Below, piece after piece: positions 38,097 through 49,107 of a stretch of 64,000 bases of DNA. The DNA comes from Rheinheimera sp. UJ63. GTDB lineage: Bacteria; Pseudomonadota; Gammaproteobacteria; Enterobacterales; Alteromonadaceae. The notes under the pieces are model-generated. The model had not been told where the DNA came from. It searched no databases and saw only the letters and a list, made by a program, of their open reading frames with translations. The translations under genes were made by a program, and so were the position numbers. Position 1 is the stretch's first letter; each line of letters starts with the position of its first letter. Location of the stretch: the NCBI RefSeq assembly GCF_021568285.1, contig NZ_JAKGTQ010000005.1:124001-188000 (forward strand), in the 5' to 3' direction.

Positions 38097-39509
38097 TTAC
38101 TTCTTCTTCGCTTTCGGATTGGGCAAGTCGGTGATTGAACCTTCGTAGATCTCTGCCGCTAAACCGATAGACTCGTTTAAGGTTGGGTGAGCATGAATAG
38201 TTAACGCGATATCTTCCGCATCAGCACCCATTTCAACCGCTAAACAAATTTCGCCTAACATTTCACCGGCATTGATACCGACAATAGCGCCACCGAGGAT
38301 ACGGTGCGTTTCTTTGTCGAAAATCAGCTTAGTGAAACCTTCAGTACGCGCTGAGGCAATCGCCCGGCCAGAAGCCGCCCAAGGGAAGGTCGCCGTTTCA
38401 ACTTTTAAGCCTTGCTCTTTCGCTTCTTTCTCAGTGACACCTGTCCAGGCCATTTCTGGGTCGGTATAGGCTACTGATGGGATGCAGCGTGGGTCAAAGA
38501 AGTGTTTTAAACCAGAAATGACTTCAGCCGCTACATGACCTTCATGTACCGCTTTGTGCGCTAACATCGGCTGACCAATGACATCACCGATAGCATAAAT
38601 ATGGCCAACGTTAGTGCGCAGTTGCTTATCAACATTAATAAAGCCACGCTCGTCAACATTAACACCGGCTTTTGCTGCATCAACTAAGTTACCGTTAGGC
38701 TTACGACCTACCGCAACTAAGATTTTGTCGTAACGTACTGGGTCTTTCGGTGCGTTTTTACCTTCGAACGTGACATACAAGCCATCATCTTTGGCTTCAA
38801 CCGCAGTCACCTTGGTCGACAACATGATATTGAAGTTTTTGCTGTTGTACTTGGTGTACGCTTTAACGATATCGGCATCTGCTGCAGGCACTAACTGATC
38901 AGCAAACTCAACCACAGACACTTTAGAACCTAGCGCACGGTAAACAGTACCCATTTCTAAACCGATGATACCGCCACCTAATACCAGCATTTCACCAGGA
39001 ATATCTTTTAATTCCAGTGCGCCAGTAGAGTCGATCACACGGTCGTCATTTTTTGGAATAAAGGGTAATGCCACTGGCTCTGAACCGGCAGCAATAATCG
39101 CCTGTTCAAATGTAATGGTGGTGTCGCCAACTTGTAAGGTATTTGCGCCCGTGAACTTACCGTAGCCGTTCACTACTTTTACTTTACGCATTTTTGCCAT
39201 GCCACCTAAGCCATTGGTCAATTGACCAATCACTTTGTCTTTCCACGCACGGATTTTATCTAAATCGATTTCTGGTGCCCCAAAGGTCACACCATGAGAT
39301 GCCATATCACGTGCATCATCAATTACTTTTGCAACGTGTAACAGCGCTTTAGACGGAATACAGCCAACATTTAAACACACGCCACCTAAGGTGCTGCGTG
39401 CTTCAACTAACGTCACTTCTAAGCCTAAATCTGCCGCACGGAAGGCCGCAGAGTAACCGCCAGGGCCAGCGCCCAGCACTACCACTTGGGTTTTAATTTC
39501 GTTGCTCAT
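38097..39509 (-). CDS. lpdA: Dihydrolipoyl dehydrogenase (E3)
   Basis: E3 reoxidises dihydrolipoamide of the pyruvate, 2-oxoglutarate and glycine cleavage complexes with FAD and NAD. The start MSNEIKTQVVVLGAGPGG gives 470 residues, close to E. coli Lpd; an adjacent ATG and one six codons upstream are alternatives. The redox disulphide GGVCLNVGCIPSK, the NAD motif LGGGIIGLEMG and the HAHPTLNESIG active-site histidine are present. It follows aceF after 185 bases. Confidence 0.98.
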   Translation of the reverse strand: MSNEIKTQVVVLGAGPGGYSAAFRAADLGLEVTLVEARSTLGGVCLNVGCIPSKALLHVAKVIDDARDMASHGVTFGAPEIDLDKIRAWKDKVIGQLTNGLGGMAKMRKVKVVNGYGKFTGANTLQVGDTTITFEQAIIAAGSEPVALPFIPKNDDRVIDSTGALELKDIPGEMLVLGGGIIGLEMGTVYRALGSKVSVVEFADQLVPAADADIVKAYTKYNSKNFNIMLSTKVTAVEAKDDGLYVTFEGKNAPKDPVRYDKILVAVGRKPNGNLVDAAKAGVNVDERGFINVDKQLRTNVGHIYAIGDVIGQPMLAHKAVHEGHVAAEVISGLKHFFDPRCIPSVAYTDPEMAWTGVTEKEAKEQGLKVETATFPWAASGRAIASARTEGFTKLIFDKETHRILGGAIVGINAGEMLGEICLAVEMGADAEDIALTIHAHPTLNESIGLAAEIYEGSITDLPNPKAKKK

Positions 39510-39694
39510 CATTTTACCTTTTATCATCGGGTCGGTTTTCTGACAGCGCGGTGTAGGGCACGGCTATCAGGCGAAAAAAGTGGCTGAATTTTAACATTCG
39601 TGCCGCACATTGTCGCGCTACTTTTGGCTAAAGCGGCATTTTTAGCCGCCTAAACCGCGACAACAGCGTGTTTCAACGCTGCTGCCGCACGCTG

Positions 39695-41608
39695 TTACAT
39701 GATTATCTGACGTATATCAGCCAGATAACCCGCCAAAGTGGCCGTAAAACGCGCCGCTAACGCGCCATCAATCACGCGATGGTCGTAAGAAACGGATAAA
39801 GGCAACATTAGCTTCGGTTCGAACTCTTTACCGTTCCATTTCGGTTTAATCTCAGATTTTGAGACACCTAAAATGGCCACTTCCGGCGCATTAACAATAG
39901 GCGTAAACGCCGTACCACCAATGCCACCTAAGCTAGAGATAGTAAAGCAACCCCCTTGCATATCGCTTGAGGTTAACTTGCCTTCACGTGCTTTCACCGA
40001 AATCTCTTGCAGCTCACGCGACAGCTCAATCACGCCCTTCTTGTTCACATCACGCACTACCGGCACCACCAAACCATTGGGTGTATCAACGGCAATACCT
40101 AAGTGAATGTACTTCTTCATGATTAAGCTAGCGCCATCTTCAGACAGCGAGCTGCAGAAGGTGGGGAATTCTTCCAGAGCTTTCGCTACGGCTTTCATGA
40201 TGAAAACTAACGGCGTGTATTTAACACCCATTTTCTTCTTATCAGCCAGCGCATTTTGCTCTTTACGGAATTCTTCTAAGCCTGTGATATCCGCTTCATC
40301 AAACTGTGTAACATGTGGAATGCGCACCCAGTTACGATGCAAGTTAGCACCCGACAATTTCTGAATACGTGATAGCGGCTTCGCTTCCACTTCACCAAAT
40401 TTGGCAAAATCGACTTTTGGCCAAGCCAATAAATCGAAGCCCATATTGTTGCCGCCAGGGGCTGCACCGCTACTCGCTGCGCTACCGCTTTCTGCTTGTT
40501 TCACCAGTTGCTTAACGTAGTTCTGCACATCTTCTTTAACGATACGGCCTTTACGGGCAGAACCTTTCACCTTGGCTAAGTTAATGCCAAATTCGCGAGC
40601 TAAACGGCGGATCACCGGTGAAGCATGGGCATAGGCACTGTTTTCTACAAAGCCATCGTTGCTTGCTGCAGGTGTACTAGCCGCAGCTGGGGCTGAACTG
40701 GCAGGAGCCGGAGCGGGTGTAGCCGCTTTTTCAGCCGCAGGTGCACTGGCTGCAGGCGCTTTACCGGCCACTTCAAACACCATCACCAAACTACCGGTTT
40801 TAACTTTGCTACCGGCTTGAACTTTGATTTCTTTTACCACACCGGCAAACGGGGCTGGCACTTCCATCGCCGCTTTATCACCTTCAACGTTAAGAATAGA
40901 TTGATCTGCTTTTACGCTATCACCTACTTTCACCATCACTTCGGTAACTTCAACTTCATCACCGCCGATATCCGGCACTTGCACGTCTTTTAACTCATTG
41001 GCAGCCGGTGCTGCAGCAGGCTCGGCCTTGGCTGGCGCTGCCGTTTCAGCTTTCTCGGTACTTGCACCGCTAGCTGCCACTTCAAACACCATAATCAGGC
41101 TACCGGTTTTCACTTTAGCGCCAGTTTGTACCTTGATTTCTTTCACCACACCGGCAAAGGGTGCTGGCACTTCCATCGCGGCTTTATCGCCTTCAACGTT
41201 AAGCAGTGATTGATCCGCTTTTACGCTGTCGCCTACTTTCACCATCACTTCGGTAACTTCAACTTCATCACCGCCGATATCGGGCACTTGTACTTCTTTT
41301 AATTCGCTAGTGGCAGCGGATTCTTTTGCTGCTGCGGGTGCCGGCGCTGATTCTGCTTTGGCGGGTGCTGCGGCAGCCGCACTTGCAAAGCGCATTATCA
41401 GACTACCGGTTTTCACCTTGTCGCCTACTTTTACTAAAATCTCTGCGACTTCACCTGCTTGCTCAGCAGGTACTTCCATAGAAGCTTTGTCACCTTCCAC
41501 GCTTAGTAGCGATTGGTCGGCAGCGACTTTATCGCCCACCTTCACCAGGATCTCGGTAACTTCAACTTCATCTGCACCGATATCCGGTACCTGAATTTCA
41601 ATCGTCAT
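39695..41608 (-). CDS. aceF: Pyruvate dehydrogenase E2, dihydrolipoyl acetyltransferase, three lipoyl domains
   Basis: E2 forms the core of the pyruvate dehydrogenase complex and transfers acetyl groups to CoA. In order there are three lipoyl domains (about 2-75, 106-180, 209-283; lipoyl lysine in EGDKA, Lys41 in the first) joined by Ala/Pro-rich linkers. The E3-binding domain follows (about 330-365, [16 protein letters not shown]), then the catalytic domain ending [15 protein letters not shown]. Lipoyl domains two and three are nearly identical. It starts 11 bases after aceE. Confidence 0.98.
   Translation of the reverse strand: MTIEIQVPDIGADEVEVTEILVKVGDKVAADQSLLSVEGDKASMEVPAEQAGEVAEILVKVGDKVKTGSLIMRFASAAAAAPAKAESAPAPAAAKESAATSELKEVQVPDIGGDEVEVTEVMVKVGDSVKADQSLLNVEGDKAAMEVPAPFAGVVKEIKVQTGAKVKTGSLIMVFEVAASGASTEKAETAAPAKAEPAAAPAANELKDVQVPDIGGDEVEVTEVMVKVGDSVKADQSILNVEGDKAAMEVPAPFAGVVKEIKVQAGSKVKTGSLVMVFEVAGKAPAASAPAAEKAATPAPAPASSAPAAASTPAASNDGFVENSAYAHASPVIRRLAREFGINLAKVKGSARKGRIVKEDVQNYVKQLVKQAESGSAASSGAAPGGNNMGFDLLAWPKVDFAKFGEVEAKPLSRIQKLSGANLHRNWVRIPHVTQFDEADITGLEEFRKEQNALADKKKMGVKYTPLVFIMKAVAKALEEFPTFCSSLSEDGASLIMKKYIHLGIAVDTPNGLVVPVVRDVNKKGVIELSRELQEISVKAREGKLTSSDMQGGCFTISSLGGIGGTAFTPIVNAPEVAILGVSKSEIKPKWNGKEFEPKLMLPLSVSYDHRVIDGALAARFTATLAGYLADIRQIIM
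40780..41309 (-). repeat. Tandem near-identical lipoyl-domain repeats inside aceF
   Basis: Two roughly 220-base segments (about 40780-41000 and 41089-41309), offset by 309 bases (103 codons), are highly similar at the nucleotide level. They encode lipoyl domains three and two. The first lipoyl domain is clearly more diverged. Confidence 0.8.
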
Positions 41609-41619
41609 GACAAATCCTC

Positions 41620-44286
41620 TTATGCGTACAGCGGGTTGGTTTTGTCGGCGTCGATGCCAAATTTCTTAATGGCCTCGGCCACTACCGCTTTTTTCAACTC
41701 GCCTTGCTTCGCCAATTCATTTAACGCGGCAACCACGATATAACCGGCATTCACTTCGAAGTGACGACGCAGGTTTTCACGGCTATCCGAGCGACCAAAA
41801 CCATCTGTACCCAACACTTTATAAGCATTAGCAGGGACAAAAGCCCGGATCTGGTCAGCATAGTTTTTCATGTAATCCGTGGCAGCAATGGCCGGTGCTT
41901 TGTTCATTACCGTGGCAACATAAGGCACTTTTTCTGCCGCATCAGGATGCAGCATGTTAAAGCGCTCACAATCTTGGCCATCACGGGCTAATTCGTTAAA
42001 CGAGGTGACCGAGTAAACATCTGAGGCGACGTCATAGTCTTTGCTCAAAATATCTGCCGCTTTACGCACTTCATTTAAGATGGTGCCTGAACCTAACAAC
42101 TGCACCTTACCGCGACCGCCGTTAAAAGATTCTAACTTGTAGATACCTTTACGAATGCCTTCCTCAGCGCCTTTTGGCATTGCTGGGTGGTGGTAGTTTT
42201 CATTCATTACCGTGATGTAGTAATAAATGTTTTCTTGCGCTTCACCGTACATGCGACGAATACCGTCTTGCAGGATAACCGCGACTTCATAGGCATAAGT
42301 TGGATCGTAAGAAATACAATTAGGTACTGTGCTAGCCAGAATATGGCTGTGACCATCTTCGTGCTGTAAACCTTCACCGTTTAAGGTAGTACGACCGGCA
42401 GTGGCGCCTAATAAGAAACCACGTGCTTGCTGATCGCCTGCTAACCACGCCATATCACCAACACGTTGGAAACCAAACATCGAGTAGTAAATATAGAATG
42501 GGATCATCGGTAAATCGTTGGTGCTATAAGAAGTGGCCGCAGCAACCCATGAAGACATGGCGCCCAGCTCATTAATCCCTTCTTGTAATACCTGACCACC
42601 CACGTCTTCTTTGTAATAACTGACGACCGAGCGATCTTCTGGCGTGTAGTTCTGACCACCTGGGTTGTAAATACCAATTTGACGGAATAAGCCTTCCATA
42701 CCAAAGGTACGGGCTTCATCGGCAATAATAGGCACAATTTGCTGACCAATATTTTTGTCTTTTAACAAAATATTTAGCGCACGCACGTAAGCCATGGTGG
42801 TAGACACTTCACGTTTTTGCTCTTCTAACAGGCTGTCAAAAGCAGACAGTTCAGGTAGCGTAAGTGGCTTGGTGAAGTTCGGTAACCGCACCGGCGTATA
42901 ACCATGTAAGGCTTTACGACGCGCGTGTAAGTATTCCAACTCAGGCGAGCCTTCTGGCAAGGTGATGTAAGATAACTCGTTCACTTTTTCTTCAGTGATG
43001 TAGTCTTCTAAACCCAGGCGCTTACGTAATTGCAGCACGTGCGTCATGTCCATCTTTTTCACTTGGTGAGCGATGTTTTTACCTTCAGCGGCATCACCCA
43101 TACCATAGCCTTTCACCGTTTTCGCTAAGATAACCGTAGGTTTATCGGTACACTCTTGCGCGGCTTTAAAGGCAGCATACAGTTTTGATGGCTCGTGACC
43201 GCCACGCTTCAGTGCAAAGATTTCTTCATCGGTCATATCTGCCACTAAAGCAGCCGTTTCTGGATAACGTCCGAAGAAATGTTTACGCACATAGGCGCCG
43301 TCATTCGCTTTATACGTTTGGTAATCACCGTCAATGGTTTCGTTCATTAACTGTAATAATTTACCGGTGGTATCTTTTGCCAGTAATTTATCCCAGCCAC
43401 GACCCCAAACCACTTTAATCACGTTCCAACCCGCGCCTCGGAATAAACCTTCCAATTCTTGGATGATTTTACCGTTACCCATAACCGGGCCGTCTAAGCG
43501 CTGTAAGTTACAGTTCACTAAATAGCATAAGTTGCCCAGCTTCTCACGGGCGGCAAAGCTGATTGCACCGCGTGATTCTGGCTCATCCATTTCACCATCA
43601 CCTAAGAAGGCATAAACGCGCTGTGCACTGGTATCTTTTAAACCACGGCCGTGCAAATACTTTAAGAAACGGGCTTGGTAAATAGAAGCGATTGGGCCTA
43701 AACCCATTGATACTGTTGGGAATTGCCAGAATTCCGGCATTAATTTCGGGTGTGGGTAGCTGGATAAACCGTTGCCATCGACTTCTTGGCGGAAACCATC
43801 CAGTTGCTCAGCCGTTAAACGGCCTTCCACAAAGGCGCGCGCATAGATACCCGGTGAAATGTGGCCTTGGTAATACACCAAATCGCCGCCATCTTTTTCA
43901 TTTGGTGCACGGAAAAAGTGGTTAAAACAGGTTTCGTAAAACGCCGCTGAAGATTGGAACGACGCCATGTGGCCACCGAGTTCCAGATCTTTTTTCGAGC
44001 CACGCAGCACGATCATGATAGCATTCCAACGGATCACCGAACGAATACGTCTTTCCAAGTTAACATCGCCAGGGTAAGCCGGTTCCTGCTGTGGTGGGAT
44101 AGTATTGATATAGTTGGTGGTCACACCGGTAGGCATATCCACACCATCCAACCGAGCTTGCTCTAGCACTTGCTCCAGCAAAAACTGCGCCCGCTCTACC
44201 CCTTCGGTACGCACCACTGACTCCAACGCTTCCAGCCACTCTTTGGTTTCTAAAGCGTCGATGTCAACCTTACTGACTTCAGACAT
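41620..44286 (-). CDS. aceE: Pyruvate dehydrogenase E1 component, homodimeric
   Basis: E1 decarboxylates pyruvate with thiamine diphosphate and acetylates the lipoyl groups of E2. The 888-residue length and the single-chain form are typical of gammaproteobacteria. The ThDP/Mg motif [20 protein letters not shown] leading to [10 protein letters not shown] is clear, as are the N-terminal TNYINTIPP and [12 protein letters not shown] segments. It lies between pdhR and aceF in the standard operon order. Confidence 0.98.
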   Translation of the reverse strand: MSEVSKVDIDALETKEWLEALESVVRTEGVERAQFLLEQVLEQARLDGVDMPTGVTTNYINTIPPQQEPAYPGDVNLERRIRSVIRWNAIMIVLRGSKKDLELGGHMASFQSSAAFYETCFNHFFRAPNEKDGGDLVYYQGHISPGIYARAFVEGRLTAEQLDGFRQEVDGNGLSSYPHPKLMPEFWQFPTVSMGLGPIASIYQARFLKYLHGRGLKDTSAQRVYAFLGDGEMDEPESRGAISFAAREKLGNLCYLVNCNLQRLDGPVMGNGKIIQELEGLFRGAGWNVIKVVWGRGWDKLLAKDTTGKLLQLMNETIDGDYQTYKANDGAYVRKHFFGRYPETAALVADMTDEEIFALKRGGHEPSKLYAAFKAAQECTDKPTVILAKTVKGYGMGDAAEGKNIAHQVKKMDMTHVLQLRKRLGLEDYITEEKVNELSYITLPEGSPELEYLHARRKALHGYTPVRLPNFTKPLTLPELSAFDSLLEEQKREVSTTMAYVRALNILLKDKNIGQQIVPIIADEARTFGMEGLFRQIGIYNPGGQNYTPEDRSVVSYYKEDVGGQVLQEGINELGAMSSWVAAATSYSTNDLPMIPFYIYYSMFGFQRVGDMAWLAGDQQARGFLLGATAGRTTLNGEGLQHEDGHSHILASTVPNCISYDPTYAYEVAVILQDGIRRMYGEAQENIYYYITVMNENYHHPAMPKGAEEGIRKGIYKLESFNGGRGKVQLLGSGTILNEVRKAADILSKDYDVASDVYSVTSFNELARDGQDCERFNMLHPDAAEKVPYVATVMNKAPAIAATDYMKNYADQIRAFVPANAYKVLGTDGFGRSDSRENLRRHFEVNAGYIVVAALNELAKQGELKKAVVAEAIKKFGIDADKTNPLYA

Positions 44287-44332
44287 ATCGAGGTTTCCTA
44301 TGGTTAATCACGCCCGTGGCGTGCTAAAAAAA

Positions 44333-45091
44333 TTATGCTTGCTGTGAACGGCGCAAAGAACGTTCTATCCGCGAACGTTCTTTGCCGACTTCTAACAAAG
44401 CTTCTTCAATAAAGGCTAAGTGACCATTACTGGCCTGACGCGCCAATTCCGGCTCGCCATTTATCACCGCTTGCATTAACCGTTGCCGATGCTCATTAAG
44501 CTTTTCGGCAATGCCTTCACTGTGCTGCAAGGCGGCTAAATTTAAACGGACATTTTGCTCAACTAACGGCGTTAAGCCACGAACAAGATGAAGCAATACG
44601 ACATTATGTGATGCTTCAGCGACTGCTAAATAAAACTGCCCGACCGCCATGGCCTGAGCATCTATATCTTGCTGCTGTTGCGTTCGACAAATATCTTCGT
44701 ATAAGGTTTTGATTTTTATGTGATCAGCCTCAGTACCCCGTAACGCTGCATAATAGGCACTGATGCCTTCTAGGGCATGCCGAAATTCTAGCAGATCGAA
44801 TTGTGATTCAGGGTGTCGGCTAATCAGCTCAAATAGCGGATCCGTTAAGCCCACAGCCAAGGTATCTTTGATATAGGTGCCGCCACCTTGACGCCGACTC
44901 ACTAAACCTTTGGCTTCTAGTTTTTGAATGGCTTCACGTAATGAGGGGCGTGACACATCAAACCGCTCGGCTAACTCACGCTCAGAGGGCAATTTTTGAC
45001 CTGGCGAAAAGCTGCCTTCAAGCAACAGGTTCTCGAGTTGCTCGACAATGCGATCGGACAATTTTGCCGGCTTAATTTTTAAATCAGTCAT
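44333..45091 (-). CDS. pdhR: Pyruvate-responsive GntR-family repressor
   Basis: PdhR represses the pyruvate dehydrogenase operon until pyruvate binds. The 252-residue protein has an N-terminal winged helix (LPSERELAERFDVSRPSLREAIQKLEAKGLVSRRQGGGTYI) and a helical FCD effector domain. The next genes are aceE, aceF and lpdA, and a perfect PdhR operator lies in its own promoter, implying autoregulation. Confidence 0.97.
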   Translation of the reverse strand: MTDLKIKPAKLSDRIVEQLENLLLEGSFSPGQKLPSERELAERFDVSRPSLREAIQKLEAKGLVSRRQGGGTYIKDTLAVGLTDPLFELISRHPESQFDLLEFRHALEGISAYYAALRGTEADHIKIKTLYEDICRTQQQQDIDAQAMAVGQFYLAVAEASHNVVLLHLVRGLTPLVEQNVRLNLAALQHSEGIAEKLNEHRQRLMQAVINGEPELARQASNGHLAFIEEALLEVGKERSRIERSLRRSQQA

Positions 45092-45137
45092 TGCGAGTCA
45101 AACGTTCTGCTACCTGTTTACGGCAAGCTGCCGCATT

Positions 45138-45160
45138 ATTGTAAATTGGTATTACCAATT
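45138..45160 (-). promoter_or_regulatory. PdhR operator within the pdhR-aceEF-lpdA promoter
   Basis: The 17-base palindrome AATTGGTATTACCAATT (45144-45160) contains the PdhR consensus ATTGGTNNNACCAAT. On the minus strand it is immediately followed by a -10 TACAAT (45138-45143), so it occupies exactly the 17-bp spacer between -35 and -10. Binding would block RNA polymerase directly. The -35 itself is weak. No gene is visible elsewhere in 45092-45419. Confidence 0.88.
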
Positions 45161-45337
45161 CTTCATTATTATGCGCTAGGCTATCAGTTTCACACCAGTA
45201 TGTAAATAAAGCAGAGATTGCAAGGAATAGCAAAAGCAAAAATATTTAGAGTTTTAGCTCGATAAAATGTGGCACCAATCGGTACTAAGCTAAATGGTCT
45301 GACAAGTTAACGGGCAACCAGATAAGGCTTTACGCAT

Positions 45338-45397
45338 AAAAAAAGGCGCCAGTACAATATTGTCAGACTGAACACTGACCCTATTGCGCTGTGCGCC
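45338..45397 (-). terminator. Possible terminator of ampE
   Basis: On the minus strand GGCGC (45393-45397) can pair with GCGCC (45345-45349), followed by seven Ts. The intervening 43 bases hold smaller hairpins. The outer stem is short, so this is tentative. Confidence 0.4.
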
Positions 45398-45419
45398 CTG
45401 CTTAGCAAAACACTTACGA

Positions 45420-46346
45420 TTAACTAATCCATCCGCTTAATGTCAAAATAGCGGTAAAAGCTAAAAAGAACAGCATATTGCGTTTTGCGAGTTGCACCAT
45501 ACTACTGGTGTCATCACTGACTTGCTGAGGTACATCAACGATCGGCTCGGCCGCTTTAGCCACATCAGTAATCACTTGCTGATTATCTGCGGTAAAGTCG
45601 AGGAAATAGCCTAACAGCGCATTGGAAGCACGCGAGAAATGCCCTACTAGCGCAAAACCTAAACCGAATAAACGCGCAGGGAACCAATCTGCCCAAAACA
45701 GTAAATAATGCACCGCATCTTTTGGCGTTGCTTCAGCATTGTCAGCGTTGACAGAGCTGTAGTTGTCGGTGGCCGCGGTTTCGCTTTCATCTAAGGCATC
45801 AACCGTCTCGACCTGATCATCGCGCTCATCTTTCAGCTGAGGTTGCTCTTGTACATGACGTAATAATGCATAAGTCACGGCACCAAAAGCACCCAGTACT
45901 AAAAACCAGAACACAACCGCCGCGTAATAGCGAAAGTTTAACCAGACCAACAGTAAACCGTTGCTGTCATCCACTTTGCTGGCACTGTCTTGACGAATTT
46001 GCTGCATAGCTAAATAAGCCGCTTCATCATCGCCACGTTCTTGCGCATTCAAAAACTGCTTATACAGTTGCCGATAATGCCAACAGCCAATCGCCACTAA
46101 CAACACTAGGGTATTCACTATTAAGCTGATTAAACGGCTATCCACAAAATGCAAGATCAATGCAATGACTAACCCTGGTAATAGCAGCCACAGGTAACGA
46201 CCTAAGCTATGCTCGGCTAATTTGCTTAATCCTGAGCCTGCAGTCAGTTTTAAATATGCCTGACAGTAAGGTCGGGCTTGCCATGCATCACTGCGTACGG
46301 CAAGCCGTTCAATAATTAATGCCAGTAACATACTAATTAAAGTCAT
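45420..46346 (-). CDS. ampE: AmpE inner-membrane protein
   Basis: AmpE is a membrane protein encoded with ampD; its biochemical role is unclear. The 308-residue protein opens LISMLLALIIERLAVRSDAWQ, has four or more hydrophobic helices (for example VIALILHFV and VVFWFLVLGAFGAV), and an acidic Asp/Glu-rich segment near 180-200. The start overlaps the ampD stop by four bases. Confidence 0.9.
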   Translation of the reverse strand: MTLISMLLALIIERLAVRSDAWQARPYCQAYLKLTAGSGLSKLAEHSLGRYLWLLLPGLVIALILHFVDSRLISLIVNTLVLLVAIGCWHYRQLYKQFLNAQERGDDEAAYLAMQQIRQDSASKVDDSNGLLLVWLNFRYYAAVVFWFLVLGAFGAVTYALLRHVQEQPQLKDERDDQVETVDALDESETAATDNYSSVNADNAEATPKDAVHYLLFWADWFPARLFGLGFALVGHFSRASNALLGYFLDFTADNQQVITDVAKAAEPIVDVPQQVSDDTSSMVQLAKRNMLFFLAFTAILTLSGWIS

Positions 46347-46909
46347 GCCTTGTTCTCCTTTAGCGCTTGTTTATAACGCTGCCAATCAAAAGCGGCTCCG
46401 GGATCGGTCTTGCGGCCTGGTGCAATATCACAATGGCCAACAATCCGCTCCAGGGTTATCGCTGGATACTGCTGCAGCAAACTCCGTGTTAACCGCAGCA
46501 AACTACTATATTGCTGTTCATTATAGGGTATCTCGTCCGTGCCTTCTAACTCAATACCTATCGAATAGTCATTACATCTTGGCTGACCGGCAAAACTGCT
46601 TTGACCGGCATGCCAGCCTCGCATCTCAAAAGGCACGTATTGGAAAATTTGTCCGTCGCGCCAAATCACGCAATGGGCCGCCACGCGCAGTCCCTGCAAA
46701 TCAGCAAAACTAGGATGCGCGCGACAATCCAAGGTGCCACTAAATAAGGCATCAACATAACTGTGGCGCGGATCCTGACAAAAATGACCGGCGGGTAAAC
46801 TAATATTGTGGATCACCAGTAAGTTTATTTCAGTATCATCCGGTCGTGCATCAAAATGACTGCATGGCCGTTGAATTAAATGGGGCATGGGGCTTGCAAA
46901 GCGACTCAT
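46343..46909 (-). CDS. ampD: 1,6-anhydro-N-acetylmuramyl-L-alanine amidase
   Basis: AmpD is the cytoplasmic zinc amidase that removes peptides from anhydroMurNAc, lowering the inducer of AmpR-type regulators. The zinc and catalytic residues are in VIHNISLP (near residue 34) and GHCDIAPGRKTDPG (His near 155, Asp near 165). The ATG giving MSRFASPMPHLIQRP is chosen (188 residues); a much longer upstream frame reads into the divergent protease gene. A second ATG seven codons in is possible; neither has a clear ribosome binding site. Confidence 0.94.
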   Translation of the reverse strand: MSRFASPMPHLIQRPCSHFDARPDDTEINLLVIHNISLPAGHFCQDPRHSYVDALFSGTLDCRAHPSFADLQGLRVAAHCVIWRDGQIFQYVPFEMRGWHAGQSSFAGQPRCNDYSIGIELEGTDEIPYNEQQYSSLLRLTRSLLQQYPAITLERIVGHCDIAPGRKTDPGAAFDWQRYKQALKENKA

Positions 46910-46978
46910 GGGGAATTTTTGCCTTTTTACGGCTGTCTCAGTAAGCTGTTGGGCTATTGTCAATGCTGGATTACATTT

Positions 46979-47497
46979 ATGCAAGCACCTGAAGTCAGTT
47001 CTGCATTTGGTAAATTTTTTACGTTGATCACTTGGCTGCTGCTGGCGGGTGCGTTGTTTTGGTTTTTTCAAGATTATCTGAGTAAGCAACAAAACCCGAA
47101 CCAACAACTGCAAAGCAGCGTTTCTGCCAATGAAATCACCACAAAATTAGCACGAAACCGTGCAGGGCACTATTTAGGTGTCGCTTTGATCAATGGCAAA
47201 CCCATCGATTTTTTACTGGATACTGGCGCCACCACGGTAGCGATCTCCGCCAGTGCAGCGGCAGAATTAGGCTTGCCTAAGGGCGCCGAGATGCGCGTCG
47301 CCACGGCTAACGGTGTCACTACCGCCTGGCGCAGCGAAATTGCCGAACTAAAGCTTGGCCTAATAACCTTACATAATGTGCCAGCCAGCATAGTACCTAA
47401 TTTAGCCGGCTCAGAGATTTTGTTAGGTATGAGCGCCCTAAAACAGTTAGAATTCCGGCAACAAGGCAATGAACTCACACTGATCCAGCGCATTTAA
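46979..47497 (+). CDS. Membrane-anchored retropepsin-like aspartic protease
   Basis: This 172-residue protein has an N-terminal membrane helix (about 14-31, LITWLLLAGALFWFF) and a clan AA aspartic protease domain with LLDTGATTVAIS and a later GSEILLGMSAL flap/strand motif. It fits the bacterial TIGR02281-type family of single-domain retroviral-like proteases. The ATG MQAPEVSSAF is used because the longer frame overlaps the divergent ampD. nadC starts 3 bases downstream. Confidence 0.9.
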   Translation: MQAPEVSSAFGKFFTLITWLLLAGALFWFFQDYLSKQQNPNQQLQSSVSANEITTKLARNRAGHYLGVALINGKPIDFLLDTGATTVAISASAAAELGLPKGAEMRVATANGVTTAWRSEIAELKLGLITLHNVPASIVPNLAGSEILLGMSALKQLEFRQQGNELTLIQRI

Positions 47498-48382
<885 letters not shown>

Positions 48383-48450
48383 ACAATGTTGGCCGTTTCT
48401 GCTACACTGATCCTTATACAGCCATTTGCTGGGTCAGTGAGGTGTAGTTG

Positions 48451-49107
48451 ATGCAACTGACAGGCAAGGTCGTTTTCTGGCAAGACAAAAAAGGCTTTGG
48501 TTTTTTGTTTTGTGAGCAAACGAACCAGAAACTTTTTTTTCATATCCGCGATTTTGCTCAGCCAAAACACCGGCCTGCTGAGGGTGATCTGCTGCGTTTT
48601 GACCTGGGTACAGATAAAAAAGGTCGGCCAATTGCGGTTAGCTTAAGCATCGACAGTAGCGCAACAATTGCCCCCCCCAAAGAACGTCTTGTTATCCCGA
48701 AAAATACCGTCGACTTAGAGTATGCTAAAGATCTGGCGCTGTATTTTCGGGCGGCCTTTTTAATGCTGGTGATTATCAGTTTATTGTTTGGTACCTTGCC
48801 GTATATCTTACCGATCCTTTATATCGAGGTCAGTATCTTTACTTATTGGTTATATCAAGCGGATAAAAACGCGGCCATTGCAAGGCAAAGTCAGCGCTTA
48901 CCTGAAGAAAGCTTACAAATGTTTAGCTTAATTGGCGGCTGGCCAGGGGCGTTATTTGCCCAGAAAAAACTCGCACACAAACGCAGTAAGCCACTGTTTC
49001 AGCGTGAGTTTTGGCTCATCGTATTAGCCAACTGCATTTTATTGCTCTGGCTACTGTCAACACCAGGTCAACAGCTGTTATCCCGCGTGGCATTTCTTAC
49101 ACCTTAA
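48451..49107 (+). CDS. Cold-shock-domain protein with DUF1294 membrane domain
   Basis: This 218-residue protein has an N-terminal cold-shock fold (about 1-68) with the RNA-binding motifs KGFGFLF and LFFHIRDF. A DUF1294 membrane region with about four hydrophobic helices follows (about 97-210, including LIGGWPGALFAQKKLAHKR). GAGGTG precedes the ATG. The pairing suggests an RNA-binding head tethered to the inner membrane; function is unknown. The end overlaps the convergent acyltransferase-like gene by 11 bases. Confidence 0.88.
   Translation: MQLTGKVVFWQDKKGFGFLFCEQTNQKLFFHIRDFAQPKHRPAEGDLLRFDLGTDKKGRPIAVSLSIDSSATIAPPKERLVIPKNTVDLEYAKDLALYFRAAFLMLVIISLLFGTLPYILPILYIEVSIFTYWLYQADKNAAIARQSQRLPEESLQMFSLIGGWPGALFAQKKLAHKRSKPLFQREFWLIVLANCILLLWLLSTPGQQLLSRVAFLTP

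Noticed and set aside
39528-39694. Hairpins between aceF and lpdA as a terminator or riboswitch
   Set aside because: Two short stems are visible (for example GGCTAAA/TTTAGCC), but neither has a T-run nor matches a known riboswitch.
41310-41594. Ala-rich plus-strand frames antisense to aceF
   Set aside because: They arise from the repetitive Ala/Pro linkers and lipoyl repeats of aceF.
46910-47113. N-terminal extension of ampD
   Set aside because: It would run through the divergent aspartic protease start region and has no similarity to AmpD; the ATG at 46909 fits the family length.
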